From positions 1 to 51,730 of IMG/VR virus record IMGVR_UViG_3300022074_000065: a DNA stretch of 51,730 nucleotides; one strand, written 5' to 3'. The position numbers and the translations under genes were made by a program. Below, piece by piece: positions 17,585 through 27,273 of the stretch. Under the pieces are notes generated by a model that worked only from the letters and a program-made list of their open reading frames with translations, made no database searches and was not told where the DNA came from. Source of the DNA: a virus. Numbering within the stretch: the stretch's first letter is position 1; every line of letters begins with the position of its first letter.

Positions 17585-18517
17585 TTAATTATTAATTCCT
17601 ACGGTAATATTATTTAACTCCTGAAGTTCCATTGCAGTAATAGTACCTGCTGCTTGTTTAGCTTGAAGCTCTTGTATTCTTACTTGCTGTGGTGTTTGTG
17701 TTGATGAAAACGCATTAAGACCTGCTGTAGCTTGTGCCATATTAGCTTGAAACGCTTCGTTACCAAAAATTAACATTTGTTGTTGAGGTGTTAAAGCTCT
17801 TCTAAATTTTCTAAACTCAGCTTTACTTCCTGTAGCTAAGGCTGAAGGGTCAAAGTTTGTAAATCCTTCACCGGCTACACCCTGACCTTCAATGTTTCCA
17901 ATAGTTGAAAACTCTTCAGGTGTAAATTGAGTCTGTCCTAAAGCTGCCATTTGTGCATCAGTGTTTTGACGATATAAAGGAATCATTTGAATACCTTGTT
18001 GGACTGTGCTTATAGCTCCTTGTATACCTTGAGCAGTTTGTGCAGCTGCTCTTTGCTCTGCATCTGCTGCTGCTTGTTGAGCTCCTTGTATTTCTCCTAA
18101 ATCTAATTGAACATTTAAGTCTCTTAATCTTGCGTCCTCTTCTGCTACAGCTTTTTCTATAGCTTGAAGTTCTTGACCCATCTGTGTTCTTACTTGACCT
18201 TGAGCTTGAGTCTGAGCTTGTTGTAATCTACCTGCTGTTGCTGCGACACCTCTTTGACTTCCCTCCTGAGCTGCTGCTAAAGCTGTTGCTCCTTGTTGAA
18301 GCAATGCTTCTCTTTGAAGTTCATATGGTTCTTTCTTTATAGAAAGTTGTTCCATATAATTTATATCTAATCTTTTTCTTGCCTGACGCATCATCATTTC
18401 AGCTTTTGATTCTGCATCTCTTTTCTCCCGTCTTGATCTACCCGCTTGAGCAAAAGAAAAACCGGTTCCTATAGCTGATAATCCTAATCCTGCAATTGCA
18501 AATCCGAGTCCTGCCAT
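17585..18517 (-). CDS. internal virion protein (gp14-like), Ala/Gln-rich with hydrophobic N-terminus
   Basis: 310 residues. The N-terminal MAGLGFAIAGLGLSAIGTGF is a Gly/Ala-rich hydrophobic helix like those of phage ejection proteins that enter the outer membrane. Residues ~30-190 form a long Ala/Gln/Arg coiled coil (LAAAQEGSQRGVAATAGRLQ; GAQQAAADAEQRAAAQTA). The tail repeats ELQAKQAAGTITAMELQEL. The composition and place, first of three growing proteins, match T7 gp14-type proteins that form the outer end of the ejection channel. It overlaps the cupin gene by 34 bases. Confidence 0.6.
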   Translation of the reverse strand: MAGLGFAIAGLGLSAIGTGFSFAQAGRSRREKRDAESKAEMMMRQARKRLDINYMEQLSIKKEPYELQREALLQQGATALAAAQEGSQRGVAATAGRLQQAQTQAQGQVRTQMGQELQAIEKAVAEEDARLRDLNVQLDLGEIQGAQQAAADAEQRAAAQTAQGIQGAISTVQQGIQMIPLYRQNTDAQMAALGQTQFTPEEFSTIGNIEGQGVAGEGFTNFDPSALATGSKAEFRKFRRALTPQQQMLIFGNEAFQANMAQATAGLNAFSSTQTPQQVRIQELQAKQAAGTITAMELQELNNITVGINN

Positions 18518-19032
18518 AATTTTTTTATTTTGTTTATAACCTTTTTAGGAAGGTCTTTGTAATTATTTGTATACACATCTGCCTCTGCTTCTTCAAAAGT
18601 TTTAGCTTTTGTTTTATATACACAACACCAAGTAGTATCTTCATGAATGTATAACACTCTTTGCGTACCAATCTTAGTGAATATTTTATGTGGACCTTTT
18701 ACCGTTCTTACTACACCTTTATCATCTAAAAAAGATACCACACCTTTTAGCACAAAGGATGGGTGGTCTTGCTTATGTATCATGCTAATGACTACACTAC
18801 CCTTTGGCATAAATATTTCACGAGTATATAAACCTCCTTCTATATGTTGCTTTAATGGAAAAGTTTTTTGCAACTCTTCACATTGCTCATCACCTGCATT
18901 GTGGCTTATACCACCCTCGAATGTACTGAGTTTTTTCTGAAACTCTTCAATTTTTTCCCACATTATACCTGTTAATTGCGGGATACCACCTAGTACTCTC
19001 TCTGCTATAAGTGATTGTTGCTCATCAACCAT
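18484..19032 (-). CDS. cupin-fold protein
   Basis: 182 residues. The core (about 55-140) has cupin-type strands: EIFMPKGSVVISMIHKQDHPSFVLKGVVSFL and then GPHKIFTKIGTQRVLYIHEDTTWCCVY (each quoted in part from longer strands). H-x-H-like metal ligands are not clearly complete, so it may bind a ligand without catalysis. It leads the unit for the three internal virion proteins. A TATCTTTG box ends 4 bases upstream of the ATG at 19032, so the message may be nearly leaderless; Met24 (18963) is a possible alternative start. The role in the virion or infected cell is unknown. Confidence 0.6.
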   Translation of the reverse strand: MVDEQQSLIAERVLGGIPQLTGIMWEKIEEFQKKLSTFEGGISHNAGDEQCEELQKTFPLKQHIEGGLYTREIFMPKGSVVISMIHKQDHPSFVLKGVVSFLDDKGVVRTVKGPHKIFTKIGTQRVLYIHEDTTWCCVYKTKAKTFEEAEADVYTNNYKDLPKKVINKIKKLWQDSDLQLQD

Positions 19033-19036
19033 ATGA

Positions 19037-19044
19037 CAAAGATA
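19037..19044 (-). promoter_or_regulatory. TATCTTTG box (Bacteroidota -7 type) before the cupin/internal-virion unit
   Basis: On the minus strand TATCTTTG matches TAnnTTTG. The expected transcription start falls at about 19033, next to the ATG at 19032. It lies in the 19-base gap after the previous gene, the only gap in this stretch wide enough for a promoter. Confidence 0.55.
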
Positions 19045-19051
19045 CTAAATT

Positions 19052-19894
19052 TTAAGGAAAACTTTTCATCACCTCTGTCTCGACTGCAAACAGTTCGGAA
19101 GGCTCTGTAGTATTAAGTTCTAACTCAAATATACAATAGTGACCTAGTATTCCATGAGATTCTGCAATTGGATTTTTTATGAAGAACCAAAAACCATCTG
19201 AGGTAGGAATAAATGTTGGTTGTGGTGCTGCAGGAAAACCTCCTACAGATGCGTTTGTTGTATTAATTGTTATATTATTTATTGAACTTGGTAAGTTTAT
19301 ATTGACGCTTGTCAAAACACCTACAAATTGTGGTGTATCATAGTCAGGTCCTGCTGCGTAGTACATAAAGTCTCCTGCAGAAATAATACTACCTATGTTC
19401 AATGTAGTTGGGAATGTAACAATTACGTTGTCAGGTGCTGAAGAATCAATTGAATTATTTACACCGATACCATTTACACTTCTTAGTTCCCATTGTGTTT
19501 GGTTTGTAGCCGATCCTGTTGGTCCATTGTTTCTGATAAAAGCAAACCATGCTCCTTCTTTTAACTCAAAATAATTTACGTTTATTTCACCATCTAATTG
19601 CTGATCTGAAACCAACGTAGCATCCCAAGCATCATCACCTTCAAGAGCTATAGTTTTAAATATTTTATTCTGCAAAGGATTGGCATTGAATACACTCTGA
19701 ATAGTAGATGCATAATCAACATCGTAATATCTATTTCTATTTTCGTTTGTATTATGTCTCCATAAATTACCTCCTTTGAAAGTATACAAGTACTGATTCA
19801 TTCCTTTAATGAATTCAGCACAGTAACTGTAAAAAGATGGAAACCCTTTTGAATCTTCGCTATATGTTATCGTACATTTATTTGGCTTGCTCAT
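19052..19894 (-). CDS. tail/virion structural protein
   Basis: 280 residues from ATG 19894, coupled by ATGA to the upstream gene; an in-frame GTG at 19900 would add two residues. SFYSYCAEFIKGMNQYLYTF, GGNLWRHN and IFKTIALEGDDAW match a segment I know from the tail stabilisation or ring proteins of crAss-like and marine Bacteroidota phages, where it is often fused to the larger tail protein. Here it is a separate gene, followed by a beta-rich C-terminal half. Likely part of the tail hub or of the collar around it. Confidence 0.6.
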   Translation of the reverse strand: MSKPNKCTITYSEDSKGFPSFYSYCAEFIKGMNQYLYTFKGGNLWRHNTNENRNRYYDVDYASTIQSVFNANPLQNKIFKTIALEGDDAWDATLVSDQQLDGEINVNYFELKEGAWFAFIRNNGPTGSATNQTQWELRSVNGIGVNNSIDSSAPDNVIVTFPTTLNIGSIISAGDFMYYAAGPDYDTPQFVGVLTSVNINLPSSINNITINTTNASVGGFPAAPQPTFIPTSDGFWFFIKNPIAESHGILGHYCIFELELNTTEPSELFAVETEVMKSFP

Positions 19895-20826
19895 GGACAC
19901 ACAGTTATATTAGTTATTATTCCGTTTGCATCAACAGTAAATATTTTTTTACCTGATGGTGGATTCATTACATAAGTTCCTGCAGGTAGTTTATTTAAAG
20001 CATTAGGATCTGCAAAAACAAATTCATTTACTGACGGTTCACCTGCTGTATTACCCCTGTTTGGTGCATGATAAATAAAGTTTGGAAATGAAGTTACAGT
20101 ACAATCATCTCCTGACAAACTAGCAGGTACTGCAGGTAAAGCCACCGGACAATTTATTTCTAAATTCCAAGATGTTCCACAATATCCCACAATATCTATT
20201 TGACAATCTCCTGCATTTTGATTTGCTCTAGGAATCACAAGTGTACACCACCCCGGATCTCCTGCTGTTAGTTTAACATCTGCTGAAGTCCCTATTGCAA
20301 TTGCATTAGTATCGATTAAATCAAATGAACTTGTTGCGTTATTATATACATATCTATTTAATCCTGAGTATCCACCTGAATCTAATGTAGTTCCTATTGG
20401 TGGAGAACAATCATTTGAGGAATTACCTAGTACTGTATGATTGTTTGCATTTGGACTAGCTAAATAACCAAACAAATCACAAGTAAATTCATTATAAGTA
20501 ACGCTGTCAAATACAGCTTTACATCCATCCGGTACGCTAACAGGGTTGAAATAAATAATTATTGCTCCTAATTCACCACCGGTACTAAAAGTTAATTGAT
20601 AAACACCTTGACCACCGGTTTCATTGATTGTAGAATCACATGGTGCAAAACATCCCGGACATGGAATAGCTACTGTTAAAACACATCCTATCTGCTGTCT
20701 ACATACTGTACCGTCAGAATAAAATCCATCAGCTGCACAAATTGTAAGTTCTGAATCTGTATATACAGTTGTTGCTGTTGATAGAGTTGGTCCGTCTATA
20801 TAGTAATTTCCTAAAGTTGCTGCCAT
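19891..20826 (-). CDS. Cys-rich beta-structured tail or adhesin protein
   Basis: 311 residues. The N-terminal ~60 are Cys-rich (LTICAADGFYSDGTVCRQQ; PCPGCFAPCDS). The middle has GGQGVYQLTFSTGGELGAII and FNPVSVPDGCKAVF, a beta-sandwich-like domain I associate with marine Bacteroidota phage tail proteins and possibly host binding. A C-terminal beta domain ends in NGIITNITVCP. It sits 16 bases after the large stabilisation-type protein, whose C-terminus is Cys-rich in a similar way, so the two may form one tail substructure. Role inferred from place and composition. Confidence 0.55.
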   Translation of the reverse strand: MAATLGNYYIDGPTLSTATTVYTDSELTICAADGFYSDGTVCRQQIGCVLTVAIPCPGCFAPCDSTINETGGQGVYQLTFSTGGELGAIIIYFNPVSVPDGCKAVFDSVTYNEFTCDLFGYLASPNANNHTVLGNSSNDCSPPIGTTLDSGGYSGLNRYVYNNATSSFDLIDTNAIAIGTSADVKLTAGDPGWCTLVIPRANQNAGDCQIDIVGYCGTSWNLEINCPVALPAVPASLSGDDCTVTSFPNFIYHAPNRGNTAGEPSVNEFVFADPNALNKLPAGTYVMNPPSGKKIFTVDANGIITNITVCP

Positions 20827-20842
20827 ATTATATTATTAAATT

Positions 20843-23800
20843 TTAAACTACACATCCGCATGATTGAAATGTTACACTAAAGTTTGGTTGTGGTGTTGTA
20901 AAACTATACATACAAATTATTGTTACATCTGTTGGAAGTAACGTTACTGTTTGAGCGTTTCCTGAACAATCAGTATATGAGAATGTTTGAGAATTTACAC
21001 CATCTAAATTTTCTACAAAATAATTATTACAGACTGTATCACAAGTTCCTGCTACATCTGATCCTTTAGTTGCATTAGTAGGATTTGTAGTAGTACTTAT
21101 AATTTTGTAAACACAATTATTAAAAGGTCCTCCTGTTAGAGTAACTAAATCTCCAATAGAATTACTAGGAGAATAAGTTATTATTCTTTGATCAGGTGTT
21201 CCTGTTCCTGACTGCTGACATCTTTCAACTAAGAAGTTTAGATTACATCCACATCCATGAACTGCAGTAACATCTGTTAATGTTTGAAGTCTATCAGCAC
21301 ATATAATTACAGATTCATTATCTCCTAAACTTCCGTTTTGAAGAACTGCATTACAATCAAAATAAGTATAAGTTCCACCTGTCAATGGTGCTCCTGTTAA
21401 AACATATTGATCACACACTTGAGTACAGCTTGTAACTCCTGATAATATTGCTCCAACTGTGTCTGTTGCTGAAGCAGTAGTTGTAGATGTAACTTCATAA
21501 GTACAACCATTCAAAGCTCCTGTTGGATTAAAGAATGTTCCTACTGTTACTCCTGCTGTTGGTGGAATAATGATAGTTGTTGGAGATAATGTTGTTGCTT
21601 GTGGATCATAACACAATGCAGCCTCTAAATTATCAGTAGGCTCAGGAGTACTGTTACAATCACAACATGCTTCTGCACAAGATACATCTGAATAACATAA
21701 CTCTATTGCAGTAGGTTTTCTATAATCCCAAATCAAATATAAATATTCATCACTAGTATTTGGCATAGCAAACGTAGCATCATATGTCGGAGCAGCACCG
21801 TTTATAGGGCTTGCTTGAGTAGATACATTTAGTAATGTCTGAATGTTTGCCGGAGTATTAGTGTAAAGTGTTGCACTTCTATGGTATCTAAATTGGTTTA
21901 ATGCAGGGTTGAATACAAAGTCATCACCCAATGCTGCAATTTGATTACTAATTATTCTTACAGTAGCACCGTTTGCAGGAATTAAATTTCCGCCTTGTGG
22001 TGCTGTAGTAAGTGTGTATTGTGAAACTAGTAATCCTGAACCACTTTGAAACTCTACTTGTTCAGATTGTAAAGCACTTGTAAATACACCATCTGTCCAA
22101 CGATATTCGTCATGAATAAACTGACCTGCTTCATTATCAGATGTTATTGCTACTTGAATAACATTAATTTTAAGTGCATCAGGACATGTAACGGTAAGGT
22201 CTATATTAACTCTTTCACCACTAACAGCTGCACTATCTAGACTAAGAGTTAGTTCTTCTACTGAAACAATATTTTTATTAAAGGTAGCAGATATCAATCC
22301 ATTACCACTTATGCTACCACTAAATACCTGAGCTCCATTGTAAACTCCTTCATATGGTATAGGAGTACCACCATAGTTTGTGACTTGGAATGTAACAGTA
22401 ACATCTCCAACTAAATTGCCAAGCCTATAAATATATTCTTGGCTTTGTCCATTCCAAACTATACTTCTTGTAACTCCACAATTTATCTCTAGTGGTTCTT
22501 GAGGTATAAATAAATCAGAGTTTGTTAACACATACTCATCCATATACGGATCATATCCGCCTAGCTTAAAAGTATTGAAGTTATCTATAAAGTAATCTCT
22601 GAAGAAAGATCTCATACCAAATTCAGATACGACTTGTAATTGTTCAGATTGAGCTGAACTGCCTTTCAAATGAAGTACTGCACCTCGTTTAGCATCTGTA
22701 AAATATTTATCAGGACCCCAAACAGCGTAGCTTTCAGCATTATTACTATTACCATAATCTTCTATTCGTGCAATTTGAGTACCTAGAACTTCAGGAACTG
22801 AAGCAATTGATCCACCACCTGTTGAATCAGATAATAAATTTTTACCTTGAAGAACGTAAGAAATTTTATCTTCTTGTAAAACTAATATATCTGTTTCTCT
22901 ACCGTCTAACACAGTAATAGGTCCATAAGAATCCTCTAATGGTTTAAAGTTTAATAAACCTAAATTAAATTCGTTAAGCTTATTTAAGTTTGTTTCGTCA
23001 TTAATTACACCACTATAAGTAATGTCAGCAAATCTGTCTGCTTCTTTGTAATCTTGTTCTGATGTACTTGTAACTCTATTACCAAGAGTTAATGGTTTAC
23101 CAATAATAGAATCTTCAATTTTAAAACTCTCTACTCCATTACCAAAACAATAGCAATTAAAAAAATCTGTATCAATAATTGCAGGTAATGCATCTGTTTG
23201 GTTTTGTACATTTCCTTGATGAATTGCACCCGGTAAAGTTACATAGTCAATAGATACATTAGCTAAATCATCAGGAGGTGTTGTAGGACTAACTGCTGCT
23301 GATCCACAATCACCATATACTATTTCTGTTTCTCCGGGATTTACTGTTACACTAAATATTCTATCTTCAAAAGTATAATCAAATACCAATGGAGCAGATT
23401 CATCTGTGTCAACTTGAATTGTTATCTCGCACTCTGCATCAAATATTTGAAAAGTTGTAGGTGATTCATACCATAAATCAGGTAGTGCATCTTTAGGTTC
23501 AGTTTCAAATACAATTAATGTGTCTGTTCTTATTATTGTTATTTCAACTTTTAACCTAGATTTTCTGTTAGTACTACTTCCGCACCCTTCAGTACCTGTA
23601 AAACCTAAAAGTTGTTTTCCTGACAAGTCAGGATCAAAACCAATTGATGGATTATAATTCAAAAACTGTATATAGTTTACTCCAAAAGAAGTTGGAATAG
23701 TACTACCAATACCTCCAAAAACACCTTCTCCCCAAGACCCTATAGCAGAGTCATATTGAAATGTTGATGGGAGAGCAGAAGTATCTGTTCTACACTCTGC

Positions 23801-26344
23801 ATTACTTGTTAATCCACCTATATTATCTCCATCCCAAAATGCTTTCAAAGAAGAATAATCTTGAGATGCTATTGCTTCTGTTTCCCATATACATTCTCTT
23901 AATTCACATTTATTTCCCGGACCTCCATTTCTTTTATTAAAATAATTTATTCTAATTGTAGAGCCTTCAGGAATAGTAAAGCTTTGAAATGCAAATGTAG
24001 CAGGATCTAGTGGATCATATGACGAAGAATCATAGTCAGGATTTGGTAAAGAACAAACATTTAAATAAACTTCCGGTGAAGCATCATCACCACCTCTATC
24101 AGCATCACTATCTTCAATCACAGGATTTTCTCCTAGTTCGGTAGCAATTTGATTAGTTGCAACCCTCATGTAAGTTCCTGAAGGAACTATAGCTTCATTA
24201 CCTGCAGCATCAGATGGTGGAGGATTTATAAAATCTGCTTCTTTAGCTTCCTTGTCTAAAACAGTAACGGTAGTGCATCTTTGTACAGGACCGTTTGTAT
24301 CTGATTTTACTATTAGTTTATCACCAAGTTCTATTTTTTGAGAGTTTTCCCCACTAAGTAAAAACCATGTTGAACCAAGTGTAGCATCTCTAAAAAATAA
24401 ATTAGTATAAATAATATCGTAATCTTCTCTATCCGGTTTTATGCAAAACTTATAATACTTTGCCCAATCCGGCGGAAGTTGTGTAGTTGGTATAGTAACT
24501 CGAATAGAGTTTTGATCTACCAAGTTACCACATGGAACATACTGTGTATTGTTTTCACTTACAAGTGCTGTAGTTGCTCTTGAGTATTCATCCATATAGA
24601 TAATACCAATCTCATAACCTCTGTTACTATGTAAGCTTTTTGCATTTGCTATCTTAGTATACTCAGCCTCTGATAAACTTATAGTTAAATATTCATATGC
24701 TACATTAGCAGGATCAGTTTGATCAACGTATTGTAATGCATTTATTTGTATTTTTAAAATATTGGGATTAGCAGCATCTAATATAATATCAAAAGGTTGA
24801 TTTAATCCTGTAATACCACTTGCTGTTTTTTGATAATCTGTATCTAATATAAGCTGTGCTTCACAGTTTAATTCATCAGATAAAGATGTACCATCACAAG
24901 CATCTAAAAACACAGGTTCTAAAAGTTGTATAGCATCAATAAAATCTTGGTCTTGAGCTAGATCAAATAGAGTATTATAGTCTTGTCTTAATGTGTATTG
25001 AAAATTTAATTCAATCTGATTATTTACTTGTGTTAGTTGATCAAAACTTGCATCATAAGAATGATGAATTAAATCCAACTCTAAAGATATACCTGCACCT
25101 TGAACTAAATCTAAACCACCAAAGTTTATCTGCACAATTGATTGAGGTATACTTCTAGTAGTTCCTGATATTGTGTAATCCCCTGATTCATTTTCAATAG
25201 GTAAAACTCTAAATTCTACAGGTTCACTAACAAGTTCAGTTGTATATTCTAATTTTAAAGCTGAACCTGTGTAGTCTATTAAATCTCTTCCTTCTATGTA
25301 ATTACCATACATCAACCTATTGCCCATCAAAGTTTGTGCTTTAGCTTTTAATGGAACATTATCATACAGTCTTAAAATTTCTGTATCAGATAAGACAGTA
25401 AATATTTTACTATTACTAAAAGTATATGTTACTTCAGTATCATCCGGTATACCTAGATCTGATTTATTAAGTTTTTCTATAACCTTAATAGTGTTTAGAC
25501 TCATGTCTTTAAACAATAAATCTATACCTACTACTAATTCACCACCACTATTATATGTTATCTCACATATGTTTGTGGTGTTTAACATTCCTCTGTTGTT
25601 AGCTAAAGAAGAGCTATATCTAAATGGTCCCGGAATAAAAGATGGTGCACTAAAAGGAGATGTTGCAGAGTATTCATTATCTGCATATCTATATCTGTAT
25701 CCAAAACATACAAATCTATTTTCTAAATAATTGTTTTCTCCTGCACCTTTTTTAGGTACAATCAATGGAGATGTATAAGGTGGTCTTTTGATAACCAATA
25801 AGGCTTCCGCAGAAAATTGATCTATAAATGTTGCAGATGGGTTATCATAATTTCTTTCTACGTTTATAAATCTAGGAGCATTGTAGTTGTCTGTAAAAAA
25901 CAAAAGATCATTTACAAAATCTACTCCTAAAACTAATTCGTCTTTTTCAAAATTTAATGTAGTGTTAACTCCGCCACCATCATCTATACTTATTACATGA
26001 TACGTTATAGTTTCACTTTGTGTATTAAAGGACACTATCATATCACATTTTCCTGTGGCTCCTAAAGCAAATGCAGGGTCGTGTACAAACCAATACATAG
26101 TCTCTTGCTCTCCTAGAGCATAAGCACCAATACATCTAGCTTGAGATGATAAAACTTGTCCGTTATATTGTAGTGTAGTAAGTTGTTCATTACCTTTTGA
26201 GTTTTCCACAGCACCGATCTCTGAATCTTCAGTAGATCCCAAGCGAACATTAACAGCATCTATATACTGACCATTAGGCAAGAGTCTCTCATCAAGACTC
26301 TTATTCATTTTACCTGCTACAAAATTTCTTTGGATGTTTGCCAT
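20843..26344 (-). CDS. large tail stabilisation-type protein with duplicated Cys-rich C-terminus
   Basis: 1833 residues. The start NFVAGKMNKSLDERLLPNGQ with YIDAVNVRLGSTED matches the conserved N-terminus of the crAss-like phage stabilisation (stab) protein family, which sits at the portal-tail junction. The ~1000-residue centre is beta-rich; near 1130-1260 a segment with DGRETDILVLQEDKISYVL matches the same family. The last ~255 residues consist of two related Cys-rich units (about 1578-1705 and 1706-1833), each with C-x-x-Y, a T-Y-x-D/S-C strand and a final GCGC or CGC motif. It is much longer than a minimal stab protein and may also carry the adhesion part of the tail. Confidence 0.7.
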   Translation of the reverse strand: MANIQRNFVAGKMNKSLDERLLPNGQYIDAVNVRLGSTEDSEIGAVENSKGNEQLTTLQYNGQVLSSQARCIGAYALGEQETMYWFVHDPAFALGATGKCDMIVSFNTQSETITYHVISIDDGGGVNTTLNFEKDELVLGVDFVNDLLFFTDNYNAPRFINVERNYDNPSATFIDQFSAEALLVIKRPPYTSPLIVPKKGAGENNYLENRFVCFGYRYRYADNEYSATSPFSAPSFIPGPFRYSSSLANNRGMLNTTNICEITYNSGGELVVGIDLLFKDMSLNTIKVIEKLNKSDLGIPDDTEVTYTFSNSKIFTVLSDTEILRLYDNVPLKAKAQTLMGNRLMYGNYIEGRDLIDYTGSALKLEYTTELVSEPVEFRVLPIENESGDYTISGTTRSIPQSIVQINFGGLDLVQGAGISLELDLIHHSYDASFDQLTQVNNQIELNFQYTLRQDYNTLFDLAQDQDFIDAIQLLEPVFLDACDGTSLSDELNCEAQLILDTDYQKTASGITGLNQPFDIILDAANPNILKIQINALQYVDQTDPANVAYEYLTISLSEAEYTKIANAKSLHSNRGYEIGIIYMDEYSRATTALVSENNTQYVPCGNLVDQNSIRVTIPTTQLPPDWAKYYKFCIKPDREDYDIIYTNLFFRDATLGSTWFLLSGENSQKIELGDKLIVKSDTNGPVQRCTTVTVLDKEAKEADFINPPPSDAAGNEAIVPSGTYMRVATNQIATELGENPVIEDSDADRGGDDASPEVYLNVCSLPNPDYDSSSYDPLDPATFAFQSFTIPEGSTIRINYFNKRNGGPGNKCELRECIWETEAIASQDYSSLKAFWDGDNIGGLTSNAECRTDTSALPSTFQYDSAIGSWGEGVFGGIGSTIPTSFGVNYIQFLNYNPSIGFDPDLSGKQLLGFTGTEGCGSSTNRKSRLKVEITIIRTDTLIVFETEPKDALPDLWYESPTTFQIFDAECEITIQVDTDESAPLVFDYTFEDRIFSVTVNPGETEIVYGDCGSAAVSPTTPPDDLANVSIDYVTLPGAIHQGNVQNQTDALPAIIDTDFFNCYCFGNGVESFKIEDSIIGKPLTLGNRVTSTSEQDYKEADRFADITYSGVINDETNLNKLNEFNLGLLNFKPLEDSYGPITVLDGRETDILVLQEDKISYVLQGKNLLSDSTGGGSIASVPEVLGTQIARIEDYGNSNNAESYAVWGPDKYFTDAKRGAVLHLKGSSAQSEQLQVVSEFGMRSFFRDYFIDNFNTFKLGGYDPYMDEYVLTNSDLFIPQEPLEINCGVTRSIVWNGQSQEYIYRLGNLVGDVTVTFQVTNYGGTPIPYEGVYNGAQVFSGSISGNGLISATFNKNIVSVEELTLSLDSAAVSGERVNIDLTVTCPDALKINVIQVAITSDNEAGQFIHDEYRWTDGVFTSALQSEQVEFQSGSGLLVSQYTLTTAPQGGNLIPANGATVRIISNQIAALGDDFVFNPALNQFRYHRSATLYTNTPANIQTLLNVSTQASPINGAAPTYDATFAMPNTSDEYLYLIWDYRKPTAIELCYSDVSCAEACCDCNSTPEPTDNLEAALCYDPQATTLSPTTIIIPPTAGVTVGTFFNPTGALNGCTYEVTSTTTASATDTVGAILSGVTSCTQVCDQYVLTGAPLTGGTYTYFDCNAVLQNGSLGDNESVIICADRLQTLTDVTAVHGCGCNLNFLVERCQQSGTGTPDQRIITYSPSNSIGDLVTLTGGPFNNCVYKIISTTTNPTNATKGSDVAGTCDTVCNNYFVENLDGVNSQTFSYTDCSGNAQTVTLLPTDVTIICMYSFTTPQPNFSVTFQSCGCVV

Positions 26345-26345
26345 T

Positions 26346-27266
26346 CTATTTTATCCATTTATCTTTACCCCTCATGTTCATTAGTAATCTGCCGGGGTGA
26401 ATATTACTTATTCTAATTTTTGCGTTTCTTAATAAAGCTTGTTTCTTTCTCTTTACTCTATTAACAACGTACTCTTGTACTCCTAACTTGGAACTTAGAA
26501 TAGCATATTCGATATATGCATAAATGTATTCTTCAAATAATTTATTGACACTCACTTTAGAGTTATCACCATTTTCCATTCCATCAGAAATATATTCTAA
26601 TATACATTTCTCGTTAGCCATACCGGAGCTGAAGTTTATTACTCCACCTTTTTTGTTTATTGAGAATGTTGGATTCGCATTTGCAGTTTCAGTATTCAAA
26701 CCAAATCGTGTTCCAATTGCGTAATCAAAATACCAATAACCCTCATAGCACCAACCTTCACATCCATTGAATATACTATTTTTATTTAAATAAATACTCT
26801 TAAGACCACCTGTAATTCTGTCGTAATCGATGTCAGAGAATTGTGGTTTTAAAATGTTTCCATCTTGATCAAATAAAATTCTACAATTATTATCTTGTAG
26901 GTAAGCATCACTCCAATTGGTTTGGATATTTTCTGTTAAAGGATACAATAGACCGTTTTTAAAAACAGATATTCTTACCCAATTAACATAATCAGGAGGT
27001 AAAACAAATCTTAAAGTATTGCATACATCAAGCTCTAATATCTTTATTTCCTTGAATGCATCATAATTAAGTTCTTGTATGCCTCTCTTTGCATGAAACA
27101 GAATCTTATATCTTTCTTCATTATTAACCAAAGAATGATTTCCTGAGTACATCAATAGAAAGTTAGTAACAATATCCTCTAAGCTTACATATTGATACGA
27201 ACCCCAATTAGCATCTTCAGGTTGGTTACCTCCGTTTTCGTAATATTGATATGGTGTTATATACAT
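26346..27266 (-). CDS. ring/tail adaptor protein (crAss-like ring protein type)
   Basis: 306 residues. SLEDIVTNFLLMYSG, HAKRGIQELNYDAFKEIKI and VLPPDYVNWVRISVF are typical of a conserved ring/tubular protein of crAss-like phages. A C-terminal helical pair (EEYIYAYIEYAILSSKLG, then VVNRVKRKKQALLRNAKIR) ends in a basic tail. It sits between the other adaptor gene and the stabilisation protein, with 7-base and 1-base gaps. It should form a dodecameric ring below the portal. Confidence 0.68.
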   Translation of the reverse strand: MYITPYQYYENGGNQPEDANWGSYQYVSLEDIVTNFLLMYSGNHSLVNNEERYKILFHAKRGIQELNYDAFKEIKILELDVCNTLRFVLPPDYVNWVRISVFKNGLLYPLTENIQTNWSDAYLQDNNCRILFDQDGNILKPQFSDIDYDRITGGLKSIYLNKNSIFNGCEGWCYEGYWYFDYAIGTRFGLNTETANANPTFSINKKGGVINFSSGMANEKCILEYISDGMENGDNSKVSVNKLFEEYIYAYIEYAILSSKLGVQEYVVNRVKRKKQALLRNAKIRISNIHPGRLLMNMRGKDKWIK

Positions 27267-27273
27267 AAGCTAA

